Below the pieces are notes generated by a model. It searched no databases. It worked only from the letters and a program-made list of their open reading frames with translations, and was not told the origin of the DNA. Positions 28,667 through 36,773 of a DNA stretch of 64,000 nucleotides are shown in pieces. Numbering within the stretch: the stretch's first letter is position 1; each line of letters begins with the position of its first letter. The stretch spans positions 3,038,001-3,102,000 of the forward strand of contig BJHW01000001.1 of NCBI GenBank assembly GCA_005405945.1, given 5' to 3'. This DNA is from Streptomyces violaceusniger (lineage in GTDB: Bacteria; Actinomycetota; Actinomycetes; Streptomycetales; Streptomycetaceae). The position numbers were made by a program, and so were the translations under genes.

Positions 28667-28978
28667 ATGATGCCTGCCCCGAGGAAATACCCGCTGGAGT
28701 TGCGTGACCGCGCGGTGCGCATGTATCGCGCCGCCGAACCGAAGCCCGTCATCCGCCGCATGGCCGAGGAACTCGGGGTGCACCACGAGGCCCTGCGCAC
28801 CTGGATCCGGCAGGCCGAGGCCGACGCCGGCGAGCGGGACGACCTGCTCACCAGCGCCGAGCGCGAGGAGCTGGTGGCCTTGCGCAAGGAGAACGCCCAG
28901 CTCAAGCGGGCGAACGAGGTCCTGCGGACGGCCTCGGCTTTTTTCGCAGCCCAGCTCGACCCGACCCGGCCCAGGTGA
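28667..28978 (+). CDS. IS3 transposase OrfA, copy 1
   Basis: The DNA-binding part of the transposase (103 residues from MMPAPRKYPLELRDRAVRMY). A helix-turn-helix (KPVIRRMAEELGVHHEALRT) is followed by a leucine-zipper-like coil (EREELVALRKENAQLKRANE). Near the end is a run of six T (28939-28944) in the context GCT TTT TTC. Slipping back one base there joins it to OrfB and gives the fused OrfAB transposase usual in IS3. Confidence 0.88.
   Translation: MMPAPRKYPLELRDRAVRMYRAAEPKPVIRRMAEELGVHHEALRTWIRQAEADAGERDDLLTSAEREELVALRKENAQLKRANEVLRTASAFFAAQLDPTRPR
28939..28944 (+). promoter_or_regulatory. Programmed -1 frameshift site of IS3 copy 1
   Basis: Six T bases inside orfA. The orfB frame is open from here through to its GTG at 28975 and is exactly the -1 frame. 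This matches known IS3-family translational control of OrfAB, though T-runs are less common than A-runs. Confidence 0.6.
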
Positions 28979-29894
28979 GAGCGCTCATCGACGAGCACCC
29001 GCACCTGGGGGTCGAGCCCGTACTCCGGGAACTGAACATCCCCTCCTCCACCTACTACCGCTGGCGACAGGCCGAGAAGGAACCGTGCGAACGGCGCCGC
29101 CAGGACGTCGAACTGACGAGCAGGATCCGTCAGGTCCACGAGGAATCCGGTGGGATCTACGGCTCACCGCGCGTGCACGCCGTCCTCAGGCGTGAGGGCA
29201 TCCACGTCGGCAGGAAGCGGATCGAACGGCTCATGCGCCAGGCCGGTCTGGCCGGGATCAGCCCCCGTGGAAGCAAGGGCTTCACCCGCCGTGACCTGGA
29301 CGCCGATCTTGCTCCTGACCTGGTGCAACGCGACTTCACGGCGCCCGCGCCGAACCGATTGTGGGTCACCGACCTGACCGTGATCCCCACCAGGGAGGGC
29401 CCCTGTGGCTTTCGGCCATCCGGGACGCGTTCTCCCGCAGGGTCGTGGCCTGGGAGACCTCCGCCCACGCGGACGCAGACCTGGTCCTGTCGTCGCTGGA
29501 GTATGCCCTGGCCAGCCGCGAGGTCGCCCCCGGCGAGCTCGTTCACCATGCCGACCACGGCACGCAATACACGTCCATCAAGCTCACGACACGCCTGGTC
29601 AGAGCGGGGATCCAGGCATCCATGGGCTCGGTCGGCGACTCGTTCGACAACGCCCTGGCGGAGAACCTGTGGATACTGGTCAAAACCGAGTGCATCCGCG
29701 GCCGCACCTTCGCCACCAGGGCCGAGGCGAACCTCGCTCTCTTCGAGTACATCGACGGCTTCTACAACCCCCGCCGCATCCAGAAACGGCTCGGCTACCT
29801 CAGCCCGATCGAGTTCGAGGAGAAGCACTACGCCGACCAGGCAGCGGCCGAACCAGTGAAACTGAAACCACGTCAACCCGCCCTGACCAGCTAA
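28975..29894 (+). CDS. IS3 transposase OrfB, copy 1 (frameshifted as read)
   Basis: Catalytic half with the rve DDE domain: [15 protein letters not shown] (first Asp), [20 protein letters not shown] (second Asp), [20 protein letters not shown] and the Glu in [20 protein letters not shown]. The GTG at 28975 overlaps the orfA stop by three bases. The frame breaks at the C4 run 29400-29403; copy 2 has five C at the same place and an open 306-codon gene. Confidence 0.85.
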
Positions 29895-30484
29895 TCAGCC
29901 ACACCCCCACAGCGGGGGAACCTCAGGTGCGGTGAAGGCTCTGGTGCTGCGGCTCGCCAGGGAGAATCCGCGTTGGGGCTGTCGAAGAATTCAGGGCGAG
30001 CTGGTCCGGCTCGGACACCCGGTTGGCTCGACGACGAGCAGGCAAGAAACCTCGCCGTCGAGTCGGGTATTCGGGTGGACTCGCTACGTTTCCTGCTCCG
30101 CGACCGGGACGCGAAGTACACCGAGTCCTTCGACGCGGTCTTCAAAGCCGACGACATCCAGGTCATGAGGACCGCGCCACGGTCCCCACGGATGAACGCG
30201 CACTGCGAACGTGTCATCGGCACCATGCGCCGCAAGGCCCTCGACCACCTCTTGATCTGGAACGAGACGCACGCTCGGCAGGTCCGCGATGCTTACGCCC
30301 GGCATTACAACGGTCATCGCCCCCACCAGGCTCGTGGGCAGCTCCCTCCCCTCCTCCAGGAGCACCCGACGTCCATGGTCGGCCTGTCCGCTCACCGGGT
30401 TCTGCGCACCCGAATACTCGGCGGCGTGATCAACGAGTACAGATACGCGGCCTGACCCGGGACGACGAGTTTCCGAACGGCACA

Positions 30485-31398
30485 CCTCGGCGACGCCGTC
30501 CGCCGGCGCCGCCTCGTCCACAACCCCGCAAAGCCCTCCGTCCTCCCCCGCCCACCGGCTGCTGAGCGCACCATCTGGGCACCCGAGGAAGCCGCCCGAT
30601 TCCTGCGCCACTGCCACCACACCGGCCCCCTGATGGCCGACTTCGTCGAAGTCCTCATCGGCACCGGCATACGCAAAGGCGAAGCCCTCGGCCTCCACTG
30701 GACCGACGTCCACCTCGACGAACAAGTCCTCTACGTCCGCTACACCCTCTCCGCCATCAACAACAGCCGCCTCGTCATCACCACCCCCAAAACACGCAGC
30801 AGCAAAAACTGGGTCGCCATCTCCCCACGCGTCGCAGCCGCCCTCCACCACCAGACCCCACTCACCCCCACTGCACCGCAGCCCGACGATCCGTTCTCCC
30901 GCCTGGTGTTCACCCGGCCCGACGGCCAACCACTGCGACCACAGACCCTCCTGGACCACTTCAAACGACTCGCAGCCCAGGCCAAAGTCCCCATCAACAC
31001 CCTGCACGACCTGCGCCACGTCGCCGCCACCGTCCCCATCACCGCAGGCATCCCCTCCTCACCGTCTCCAAGACCCTGCGGGGCACTCCACCCTTTCCAC
31101 CACTGCGAACATCTACTCCCACCTGACCCGGCAAGCCGCCCGCGACGCCGTAGAAGCCATCGACACAGCACTCACCAAAGCCGACACCGGCCATACGGGT
31201 GGCATCCGCCACCACTGGCCACCCCGGCCCCGACCACACCGCGACCACCGAAACCGACCCCACGGCCTCTGGAAACGGACCTACTCCCCCACTATCACCA
31301 CTACTTCACCCACCGCATCCCAACCCCAACAAGCGACCGCGACCACACTGCGACCACCAGCATCCACAACACGGAAAAGGCCGCCTTCCCATCTCTGA
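30485..31398 (+). pseudogene. Tyrosine recombinase (integrase) C-terminal part, frameshifted twice
   Basis: Begins at the IS border as DAVRRRRLVHNPAKPSVLPR and covers the catalytic domain: GTGIRKGEALGLHWTDV with the first Arg, TLHDLRHVAAT with the HxxR pair, and in a later frame GHSTLSTTANIYSHLTRQAA with the second His and the Tyr nucleophile. One missing base in each of the runs 31052-31055 and 31080-31083 explains the two breaks. The N-terminal half is absent because the insertion sequence at 28194-30484 replaced it. Directly after it comes a tRNA-3'-end-like sequence, the usual attachment-site neighbour of such integrases in actinomycete integrative elements. Confidence 0.78.
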
Positions 31399-31426
31399 GA
31401 AAACGGCCTCCGACCTGCGAAAACGC

Positions 31427-31461
31427 TGGTCGAAACGACAGGATTTGAACCTGCGACCCCC
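31427..31461 (-). other. tRNA 3'-end-like attachment site relic
   Basis: Read on the minus strand it has a T-arm, GCAGG TTCAAAT CCTGT, then seven acceptor bases CGTTTCG, a discriminator A and CCA. The 5' half of a tRNA is not found upstream, so it is a partial tRNA copy as left at an att site. On the plus strand it translates as RQDLNLRPP, a well-known false protein signature of tRNA-integrated elements. Confidence 0.65.
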
Positions 31462-31530
31462 AGCTGAGCGGCGTGCTCCGGTCCGTTCCCCCAGGTCACG
31501 CTGACGCGCAATCAGCCGAGTAAAAGAGTC

Positions 31531-31647
31531 GCCCCTTTCCGGCTTCCGCGTCCCGAGTTGCCTGGAAGCTGGCATCGTGACCGGGCGTCGCATATGTGCA
31601 GTATACGCCCGGAGCCAGACCCAGCACAGGACCAAACTCGCCGCCCA
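31531..31647. repeat. Dispersed repeat with internal palindrome, copy 2
   Basis: Second copy of the block at 13084-13196. It keeps CATCGTGACCGGGCGTCGCA and TATACGCCCGGAGCCAGAC and the inverted repeat CCGGGCGT / ACGCCCGG. It lies about 70 bases from the tRNA-like relic, so it could belong to the end of an integrative element. Confidence 0.6.
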
Positions 31648-31913
31648 CGGGCGTCCCGCTCATCAGACGGAAGCGCCCTTCGCGCCAGGCGGGGCGTCAT
31701 ATGCGGTGGACGGGCGCTGGCCAGACAAAGGAGCGGGCCTGTCACTCGTACGCACGTGTGCCCGCTGTTCGGCAGGCCGAAGGGGGCGCCGCTCGAGCCG
31801 AACGGGCCAATCCCCACCCTTTCCCAGCCACCTCCACAACTCCACACCCACACAGAGCGGCCGCGCCAGAGACCATGGGTCCACCCGGCAAAGCCCAAGG
31901 AGAGGGGGCAGTG

Positions 31914-32053
31914 ATGGATACCAGGTCACGTGCGGGGCGCAGACCAAAATCGGCACACGCTGCCGGAACAAGGCAATGGTCGGATACTCGCGGTGCAAGA
32001 AGCACCAGGGCGAGTGGTCGAAGCCTCCGGTGAAGAAGACGAAGAAGCGCTGA
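31914..32053 (+). CDS. Small Cys-rich (putative zinc) protein, DUF5763-like, frameshifted as read
   Basis: AAGGAGAGGGGG precedes the ATG at 31914. After MDT the sensible frame, one base off, reads QVTCGAQTKIGTRCRNKAM then GYSRCKKHQGEWSKPP and ends KKTKKR. The pattern C-x9-C-x10-C-x2-H with a T-K-x-G spacer resembles small zinc-binding proteins of the DUF5763 type, found on phages and mobile elements. One extra C near 31921 would join start and body into 46 residues; that run is only two bases long, so this repair is less sure than others. Confidence 0.5.
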
Positions 32054-32470
32054 CGAATGCGTGTCCCTGGGCACAGCAGAGCCTCCGTCCTGGAACACCG
32101 TGATGGGGCCATACCGTGCCCTGGGACAGCCAAGGAAGGGCGCGAACTGGCCTCGTGGCCACATCTCGTCGTCGTCCTCGAGGTCGAGGTTTCATTACTC
32201 AGATTCCGCAGCAGACCGTGGGCTATCAGCGCTGCGGGCATAAAGAACTTTTCCCGATACCACCCGTACGACGCGGTGTCCGCACCGACGCGCAGGCTGA
32301 AATGGTCTTCCGTGCGCACGTTCTCTGCTTCGCACGCCTGGACCATGCCGCTCGCGGCAACGTAACTGAACTGAACTCAGAACATTGCCTACCATGACCT
32401 GCGCGCCTCCCAATAGCGGGCTCGCCTCATCTCGATGGTCCTGCAGGGCTCGAATAATCATTGCTCCTGG
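32054..32470. other. Gap with no recognised gene
   Basis: About 415 bases. A minus-strand frame from 32346 starts with a protein-like stretch (VQACEAENVRTEDHFSLRVG, SYGWYREKFFMPAALIAHGL) but degenerates afterwards and has no family signature. It may be a gene remnant. Confidence 0.3.
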
Positions 32471-33102
32471 TCAAGCGGCATAGCTGTACTCGTTGATCAC
32501 CCCGCCGAGGACGCGAGTGCGCAGGACTCTGCGGCTGGCCGGCTCCAGGACCGGAGGTGGTTGTCCGTGAGCTTGGAGAGGTAGTTGGCATCGGGCCCGG
32601 TGGGGGCGGTGCGTGTTGTAGTGCCTCTGATACACGGCCAGGACCTGGCGCCAGTGACCTTCGCCAAGGATGAGTATGTGGTCGAGGACGTCTCGGCGGA
32701 GAGTGCCGATCACTCGTTCGCAGTGGGCGTTGGCCTTCGGCGCACGGACCGGCGTCTTGATGATCTCGATGTCCTCGGCCTGGAACACAGCGTCGAAGGC
32801 GTCGGTGTACTTACTGTCGCGGTCCCGGATGAGGAAACGCAGCGAGTCCATGCGTATGCCCAGGTCGGTGGCGAGGTTGCGGGCCTGCTGGGTGGCCCAG
32901 GCCGCGGTCGGATGTGCGGTGACGCCGGTGATGTGCAGGCGCCGGGTGCGGTGATCGAGAATGATCAGAGCGTAGAGACGTTGCAGGCTGATGGTGTCAA
33001 TGTGGAGGACGTCGCAGGCGATCAAGCTGGTGGCCTGCGCGGAGAGAAACTCGCGCCAGGTTCGGCCGGTGCGGCGTGGTGCGGGGTCGATTCCTGCGGT
33101 GT
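32471..33102 (-). pseudogene. rve transposase, C-terminal two thirds, cut by IS3 copy 2
   Basis: Reads from the IS3 border as [80 protein letters not shown] and ends GGVINEYSYAA. It is closest to the transposases at 25708-26871 and 28273-30455 but is a distinct copy. Its N-terminal third is not found on the other side of the IS3 element, so a deletion accompanied or followed the insertion. Confidence 0.75.
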
Positions 33103-33133
33103 TGAGGTTCCCCCGCTGTGGGGGTGTGGCTGA

Positions 33134-34054
33134 TTAGCTGGTCAGGGCGGGTTGACGTGGTTTCAGTTTCACTGGTTCGGCCGCTGCCTGGTCGGCGTAG
33201 TGCTTCTCCTCGAACTCGATCGGGCTGAGGTAGCCGAGCCGTTTCTGGATGCGGCGGGGGTTGTAGAAGCCGTCGATGTACTCGAAGAGAGCGAGGTTCG
33301 CCTCGGCCCTGGTGGCGAAGGTGCGGCCGCGGATGCACTCGGTTTTGACCAGTATCCACAGGTTCTCCGCCAGGGCGTTGTCGAACGAGTCGCCGACCGA
33401 GCCCATGGATGCCTGGATCCCCGCTCTGACCAGGCGTGTCGTGAGCTTGATGGACGTGTATTGCGTGCCGTGGTCGGCATGGTGAACGAGCTCGCCGGGG
33501 GCGACCTCGCGGCTGGCCAGGGCATACTCCAGCGACGACAGGACCAGGTCTGCGTCCGCGTGGGCGGAGGTCTCCCAGGCCACGACCCTGCGGGAGAACG
33601 CGTCCCGGATGGCCGAAAGCCACAGGGGGCCCTCCCTGGTGGGGATCACGGTCAGGTCGGTGACCCACAATCGGTTCGGCGCGGGCGCCGTGAAGTCGCG
33701 TTGCACCAGGTCAGGAGCAAGATCGGCGTCCAGGTCACGGCGGGTGAAGCCCTTGCTTCCACGGGGGCTGATCCCGGCCAGACCGGCCTGGCGCATGAGC
33801 CGTTCGATCCGCTTCCTGCCGACGTGGATGCCCTCACGCCTGAGGACGGCGTGCACGCGCGGTGAGCCGTAGATCCCACCGGATTCCTCGTGGACCTGAC
33901 GGATCCTGCTCGTCAGTTCGACGTCCTGGCGGCGCCGTTCGCACGGTTCCTTCTCGGCCTGTCGCCAGCGGTAGTAGGTGGAGGAGGGGATGTTCAGTTC
34001 CCGGAGTACGGGCTCGACCCCCAGGTGCGGGTGCTCGTCGATGAGCGCTCTCAC
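33134..34054 (-). CDS. IS3 transposase OrfB, copy 2 (intact)
   Basis: A 306-residue rve-type DDE transposase half, start GTG at 34054 overlapping the orfA stop. Motifs are as in copy 1: [47 protein letters not shown], then [20 protein letters not shown]. It has an uninterrupted frame where copy 1 lacks one C, so this element could be functional and able to move the other copy in trans. Confidence 0.9.
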   Translation of the reverse strand: MRALIDEHPHLGVEPVLRELNIPSSTYYRWRQAEKEPCERRRQDVELTSRIRQVHEESGGIYGSPRVHAVLRREGIHVGRKRIERLMRQAGLAGISPRGSKGFTRRDLDADLAPDLVQRDFTAPAPNRLWVTDLTVIPTREGPLWLSAIRDAFSRRVVAWETSAHADADLVLSSLEYALASREVAPGELVHHADHGTQYTSIKLTTRLVRAGIQASMGSVGDSFDNALAENLWILVKTECIRGRTFATRAEANLALFEYIDGFYNPRRIQKRLGYLSPIEFEEKHYADQAAAEPVKLKPRQPALTS

Positions 34055-34362
34055 CTGGGCCGGGTCGGGTCGAGCTGGGCTGCGAAAAAAGCCGAGGCCG
34101 TCCGCAGGACCTCGTTCGCCCGCTTGAGCTGGGCGTTCTCCTTGCGCAAGGCCACCAGCTCCTCGCGCTCGGCGCTGGTGAGCAGGTCGTCCCGCTCGCC
34201 GGCGTCGGCCTCGGCCTGCCGGATCCAGGTGCGCAGGGCCTCGTGGTGCACCCCGAGTTCCTCGGCCATGCGGCGGATGACGGGCTTCGGTTCGGCGGCG
34301 CGATACATGCGCACCGCGCGGTCACGCAACTCCAGCGGGTATTTCCTCGGGGCAGGCATCAT
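34051..34362 (-). CDS. IS3 transposase OrfA, copy 2
   Basis: Same 103-residue sequence as copy 1, with the helix-turn-helix and leucine-rich coil. The frameshift run is the T6 on the minus strand (A6 at 34085-34090 on the plus strand). Start at 34362 (MMPAPRKYPLELRDRAV) after a GGAG site. Confidence 0.9.
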   Translation of the reverse strand: MMPAPRKYPLELRDRAVRMYRAAEPKPVIRRMAEELGVHHEALRTWIRQAEADAGERDDLLTSAEREELVALRKENAQLKRANEVLRTASAFFAAQLDPTRPR

Positions 34363-34428
34363 CTGGTCTCCTCTCGTGAGACCCATCTGACCTGCTGTCA
34401 CCTCTCCCCGCATCTCGGGGGAACCTCA

Positions 34429-34812
34429 GAGCTTCTGGGAGGTCCTGGGCTGCTTGACGTGCTCCATCGGCGAACGGTCGATCTCCCCCTCGTCGACCGC
34501 CAGCCACTTGAAGAACTGCTGCATAGCCTTGTGCTTGTTCACTGCGGTCGAGGCTGACCGACTGCTGATCATCCACGCCTGGAATGCCTCGATCTGTGGC
34601 TTCGTGACGTTTACCGGATCCTGCGTTCCCTCTTCGCCTCCTGGGCCACGATCACCGAGGTATCGGGCCAGCTGGGCTACGGCCAACAGATAATTGTAGC
34701 GGGTAGTTTCAGGATAGTTCCCCGCCCGCAGCGTCCGATCCCAATCCCGCAGAAACCCTGCCCAGGCCCCCGGCATGCCCAATGTGATCTTGTCCAGGTT
34801 CAAGAGCTGCAT
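34429..34812 (-). pseudogene. Tyrosine recombinase N-terminal (core-binding) domain, cut by IS3
   Basis: The ATG at 34812 (MQLLNLDKITLGMPGAWAGF) follows GAGGAGT. The 128 residues form a SAM-like core-binding domain: RDWDRTLRAGNYPETTRYNY, LLAVAQLARYLGD and NKHKAMQQFFKWLAVDEGEI, ending PMEHVKQPRTSQKL. The next stop is supplied by the IS3 end. The catalytic domain is not found nearby: the integrase fragment at 30485 belongs to another subfamily, judged by its linker sequence, so two different integrases were present. Confidence 0.75.
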
Positions 34813-34969
34813 CGACACTCCTCGATCGGTCTCCTCCTGCACTCTAAAAGACCGAGATTCAGCGCATTCTTGGACACGTGACTTCCGGACCATCTGTTTC
34901 CACAAGCCGGAATGTGCTCGGGTGGGACGGCGGCTGTGGGGCTGGCTGGCAGCGGTGAGCGATATCTAT

Positions 34970-35740
34970 CTACCGCCGTGTCACGTCTGGAGGGTTTGGA
35001 GGAACCACGAGGGTGCGGCAGGCCGCTGGCATCGCGTGTCGGGAGTAGCCGGGCCACCCGTAATCCGAATGCGCGAGCAGCCCAAGACCGGCCCGTAGGC
35101 AGTAGTCGGCGGCCACGGCAGTGCACCGGTCCGGTCCGTCGAGCAACCGCTGCCTCAAGGCATACCGATCCGCGGTGCCTGGGGGCGGCTGCTGCCGCAG
35201 ATGGTGAGCCACCTGCCTGTCGTCCCAAGCCTCCGGATCATCCAGTCGTCGAAGGAACTCTTGTACGCGGGCCGACCAGTCCGGTAGCAGCCACCACTTC
35301 CTGACGCGACCTACGGCGTGACAGGCCAGAAGGATCAGCACAGGCCGAGGCCCGTATGCGGTCTCCAGGCCAGCCCACCGGCCGCAGTGCGCGCAGACAT
35401 GCCCCTCGAATTCTTCCCACGCGCCAGGGTCGGGCGCCAGGTCACGCAGCACACGGCCATCGGGAAGACTGCGCTGCGGATCAGCCAGCAACCGGGGCAG
35501 TGGAGCGAATATCGAGGCAGCGTCTTCACTTGGCAAGCGGGCATCTTCCAGCGGAAGGTCAACCCCGGCTTCAGCCCTCAAATGATCACGGACGGTACGA
35601 GTGGCAGCGGCATTCAAACGCATCATCTCGGCTTGCGCGATGCCGTCCTGGGCCGCGTGCCAGTCCTCCACCGGACTCTCCCGCCACGCCAGGGCCGCAA
35701 CGCCGACCGAGGCCAATTCGATCAGCTTCTTCGAGTTCAT
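34970..35740 (-). CDS. Unrecognised protein of a probable integrative element
   Basis: Start taken at 35740 (MNSKKLIELASVGVAALAWR) because upstream codons of the open frame run through a tRNA-like relic and are not protein-like. About 256 residues, soluble, with a Cys/His cluster GHVCAHCGRWAG in the middle that could bind zinc, and Trp-rich KWWLLPDWSARVQEFLRR. The end (DYCLRAGLGLLAHSDYGWPG) is followed by a basic tail. The recombinase domain at 34812 lies downstream on the same strand. I do not recognise the family; its place suggests a maintenance or accessory function of an integrative element. Confidence 0.55.
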   Translation of the reverse strand: MNSKKLIELASVGVAALAWRESPVEDWHAAQDGIAQAEMMRLNAAATRTVRDHLRAEAGVDLPLEDARLPSEDAASIFAPLPRLLADPQRSLPDGRVLRDLAPDPGAWEEFEGHVCAHCGRWAGLETAYGPRPVLILLACHAVGRVRKWWLLPDWSARVQEFLRRLDDPEAWDDRQVAHHLRQQPPPGTADRYALRQRLLDGPDRCTAVAADYCLRAGLGLLAHSDYGWPGYSRHAMPAACRTLVVPPNPPDVTRR

Positions 35741-35871
35741 CGGGTCCACACCGCATACACGCGCCTGGCGATCAAGCTGAGCGATGTCGATCCCGCCGCA
35801 GTCGAACAACCCACCATCTGGAGACCCACCGCCCGTCATCCCGGACAACACCGGCTCAGCCCACGAGCCGC

Positions 35872-35901
35872 GCCGCAGGTTCGAGTCCTGCCGGGGGCGC
35901 A
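35872..35901 (+). other. tRNA 3'-end-like relic
   Basis: On the plus strand GCAGG TTCGAGT CCTGC forms a perfect T-arm and is followed by CGGGGGCGCA, an acceptor-like stretch. No matching 5' tRNA half precedes it. Read on the minus strand it gives RQDSNLRRG, again the false-protein signature of tRNA ends. It is a candidate attachment-site remnant for the recombinase at 34429-34812. Confidence 0.55.
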
Positions 35902-36146
35902 TCGCTACACCCTGCATTGCCGCAGGTCAGAGGGTTCATACGACTACCCGTGGAGCTACCTACGGCACCAGGACACAGACGACCGCGCACCTACCCGTCC
36001 CAGCCACACAGCCCGTCTCCGCAGGTCAACAAGGTTGGACGGGGAGCGTCAACTCCGGCCCTCAGCGCCGCAGGTTCGAGCCGTAGGGGGTAACTTCAGC
36101 AAGCAGTCGGCCACCGCAAAGTGCGCAGTCCAGAAGAGGCCAGAGC

Positions 36147-36431
36147 CTACCCCTCGTGCGGCGATGACCTGCGGTCTGACTCCTGGCGTCCCAGCCCGTC
36201 CTCGTCATGTACGGTCGATTCGGAAGCGCGGCTCTGCTCTCGCTGCTGCGCGACCCAGCTCACCACGTCGCGAAAAGCGGCCACCTGCTGCCGAGCCAGA
36301 GCTTCCGCCTCCGGGCCCTGAACCGTGTCGATACGGAACTCGAAACGCACATCCCGACGGCGTCCGGCGCCACTCCTACCGTCACCCGGAGCGCCCCGGC
36401 CCACCGCATCACGATCATCGGCCACAACCAC
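36147..36431 (-). CDS. Small unrecognised protein, paralogue of the one at 50182-50430
   Basis: About 94 residues from a GTG at 36431. The core DVRFEFRIDTVQGPEAEALA followed by RQQVAAFRDVVSWVAQQRE matches LRMEFRVELAAGKLGEEIAK and VQTAVFRDVLLHL of the gene at 50182-50430 in order and spacing, which supports both as real. The frame extends further upstream but looks unstructured. No function known; both copies lie among integrative-element remnants. Confidence 0.45.
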   Translation of the reverse strand: MVVADDRDAVGRGAPGDGRSGAGRRRDVRFEFRIDTVQGPEAEALARQQVAAFRDVVSWVAQQREQSRASESTVHDEDGLGRQESDRRSSPHEG

Positions 36432-36773
36432 CAGCCTGCCCGGACGTCCGCACCCGGACCCGACAGCAACAGGAAAGCCAGCCCAAAGAGTGAACCCGTC
36501 CCGGGTCTGGTGGATCTGCGCGCGGTGCCGCTGACCGCAGGGCCGCACTGTGCACAGCATGTCGGGCCAGAAGGTCATTCCCGACCTTGATCCGCCCAGA
36601 GAGGGGATCCGGCAGCGTTGGCACAGGCAGCGCTCGGAACGCTGGTGGCAGCGCCATCCGGGACTAGTCGGGCTACTTGTGGAGAACGGCGATGCTCGCG
36701 CCGAGGCCCCGCCGCGGCGGGGAGGATGCGGCGGGGCGCTGCCCCGGTGTGCCTCCCATGACGTCCTCACCGG

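Larger units (their letters stand above)
28601..29925 (+). mobile_element. IS3-family element, copy 1, with GGT target duplication
   Basis: TGAGGTTCCCCC at 28601 and its inverse ending at 29925 form the tips. The direct repeat GGT flanks it (28598-28600 and 29926-29928), the 3-base duplication expected for IS3. It is 1,325 bases long; copy 2 at 33103-34428 is 1,326 bases, and one missing C in the run at 29400 accounts for the difference. Confidence 0.9.
28273..30455 (+). pseudogene. rve transposase interrupted by IS3 and internally deleted
   Basis: N-terminal part before the IS3 insertion: [60 protein letters not shown]. After the IS3 element the gene resumes with [20 protein letters not shown], then jumps with a deletion to [20 protein letters not shown]. 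It continues normally through [20 protein letters not shown] and MNAHCERVIGTMRRKALDHL to INEYRYAA and its stop. The first catalytic Asp block is missing. Confidence 0.75.
28194..30484 (+). mobile_element. Degenerate rve insertion sequence carrying a nested IS3 element
   Basis: TGTGCCGTTCGGAAACTC at 28194 and its inverse at about 30467-30484 delimit the outer element. Without the nested IS3 copy (28601-29925 plus one 3-base repeat) only about 960 bases remain, so roughly 200 bases of the transposase gene were deleted. Its right end directly abuts the recombinase fragment at 30485. Confidence 0.7.
33103..34428 (-). mobile_element. IS3-family element, copy 2, inverted relative to copy 1
   Basis: The same tips as copy 1 (TGAGGTTCCCCC at 33103 and its inverse ending at 34428), 1,326 bases, opposite strand. 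The flanking triplets are TGT and GAG, so there is no target duplication. The left flank is a transposase and the right flank a recombinase. This implies a deletion or recombination next to the element after insertion. Confidence 0.9.

Noticed and set aside
30633-31448. An intact 271-residue integrase ending in a His/Pro/Thr-rich tail
   Set aside because: The readable frame leaves the integrase pattern after HDLRHVAATVPITAGIP. The true catalytic end with GHSTLSTTANIYSHL lies in a neighbouring frame, so the long tail is an artefact.
35872-35901. A complete tRNA gene
   Set aside because: Only a T-arm and an acceptor-like stretch are present; no anticodon arm or matching 5' acceptor strand could be found upstream.
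35741-35917. N-terminal extension MQGVAMRPRQDSNLRRGS of the gene at 34970
   Set aside because: It is read through a tRNA-like T-arm. The RQDSNLRR signature is a known artefact of tRNA ends, so the start at 35740 is preferred.
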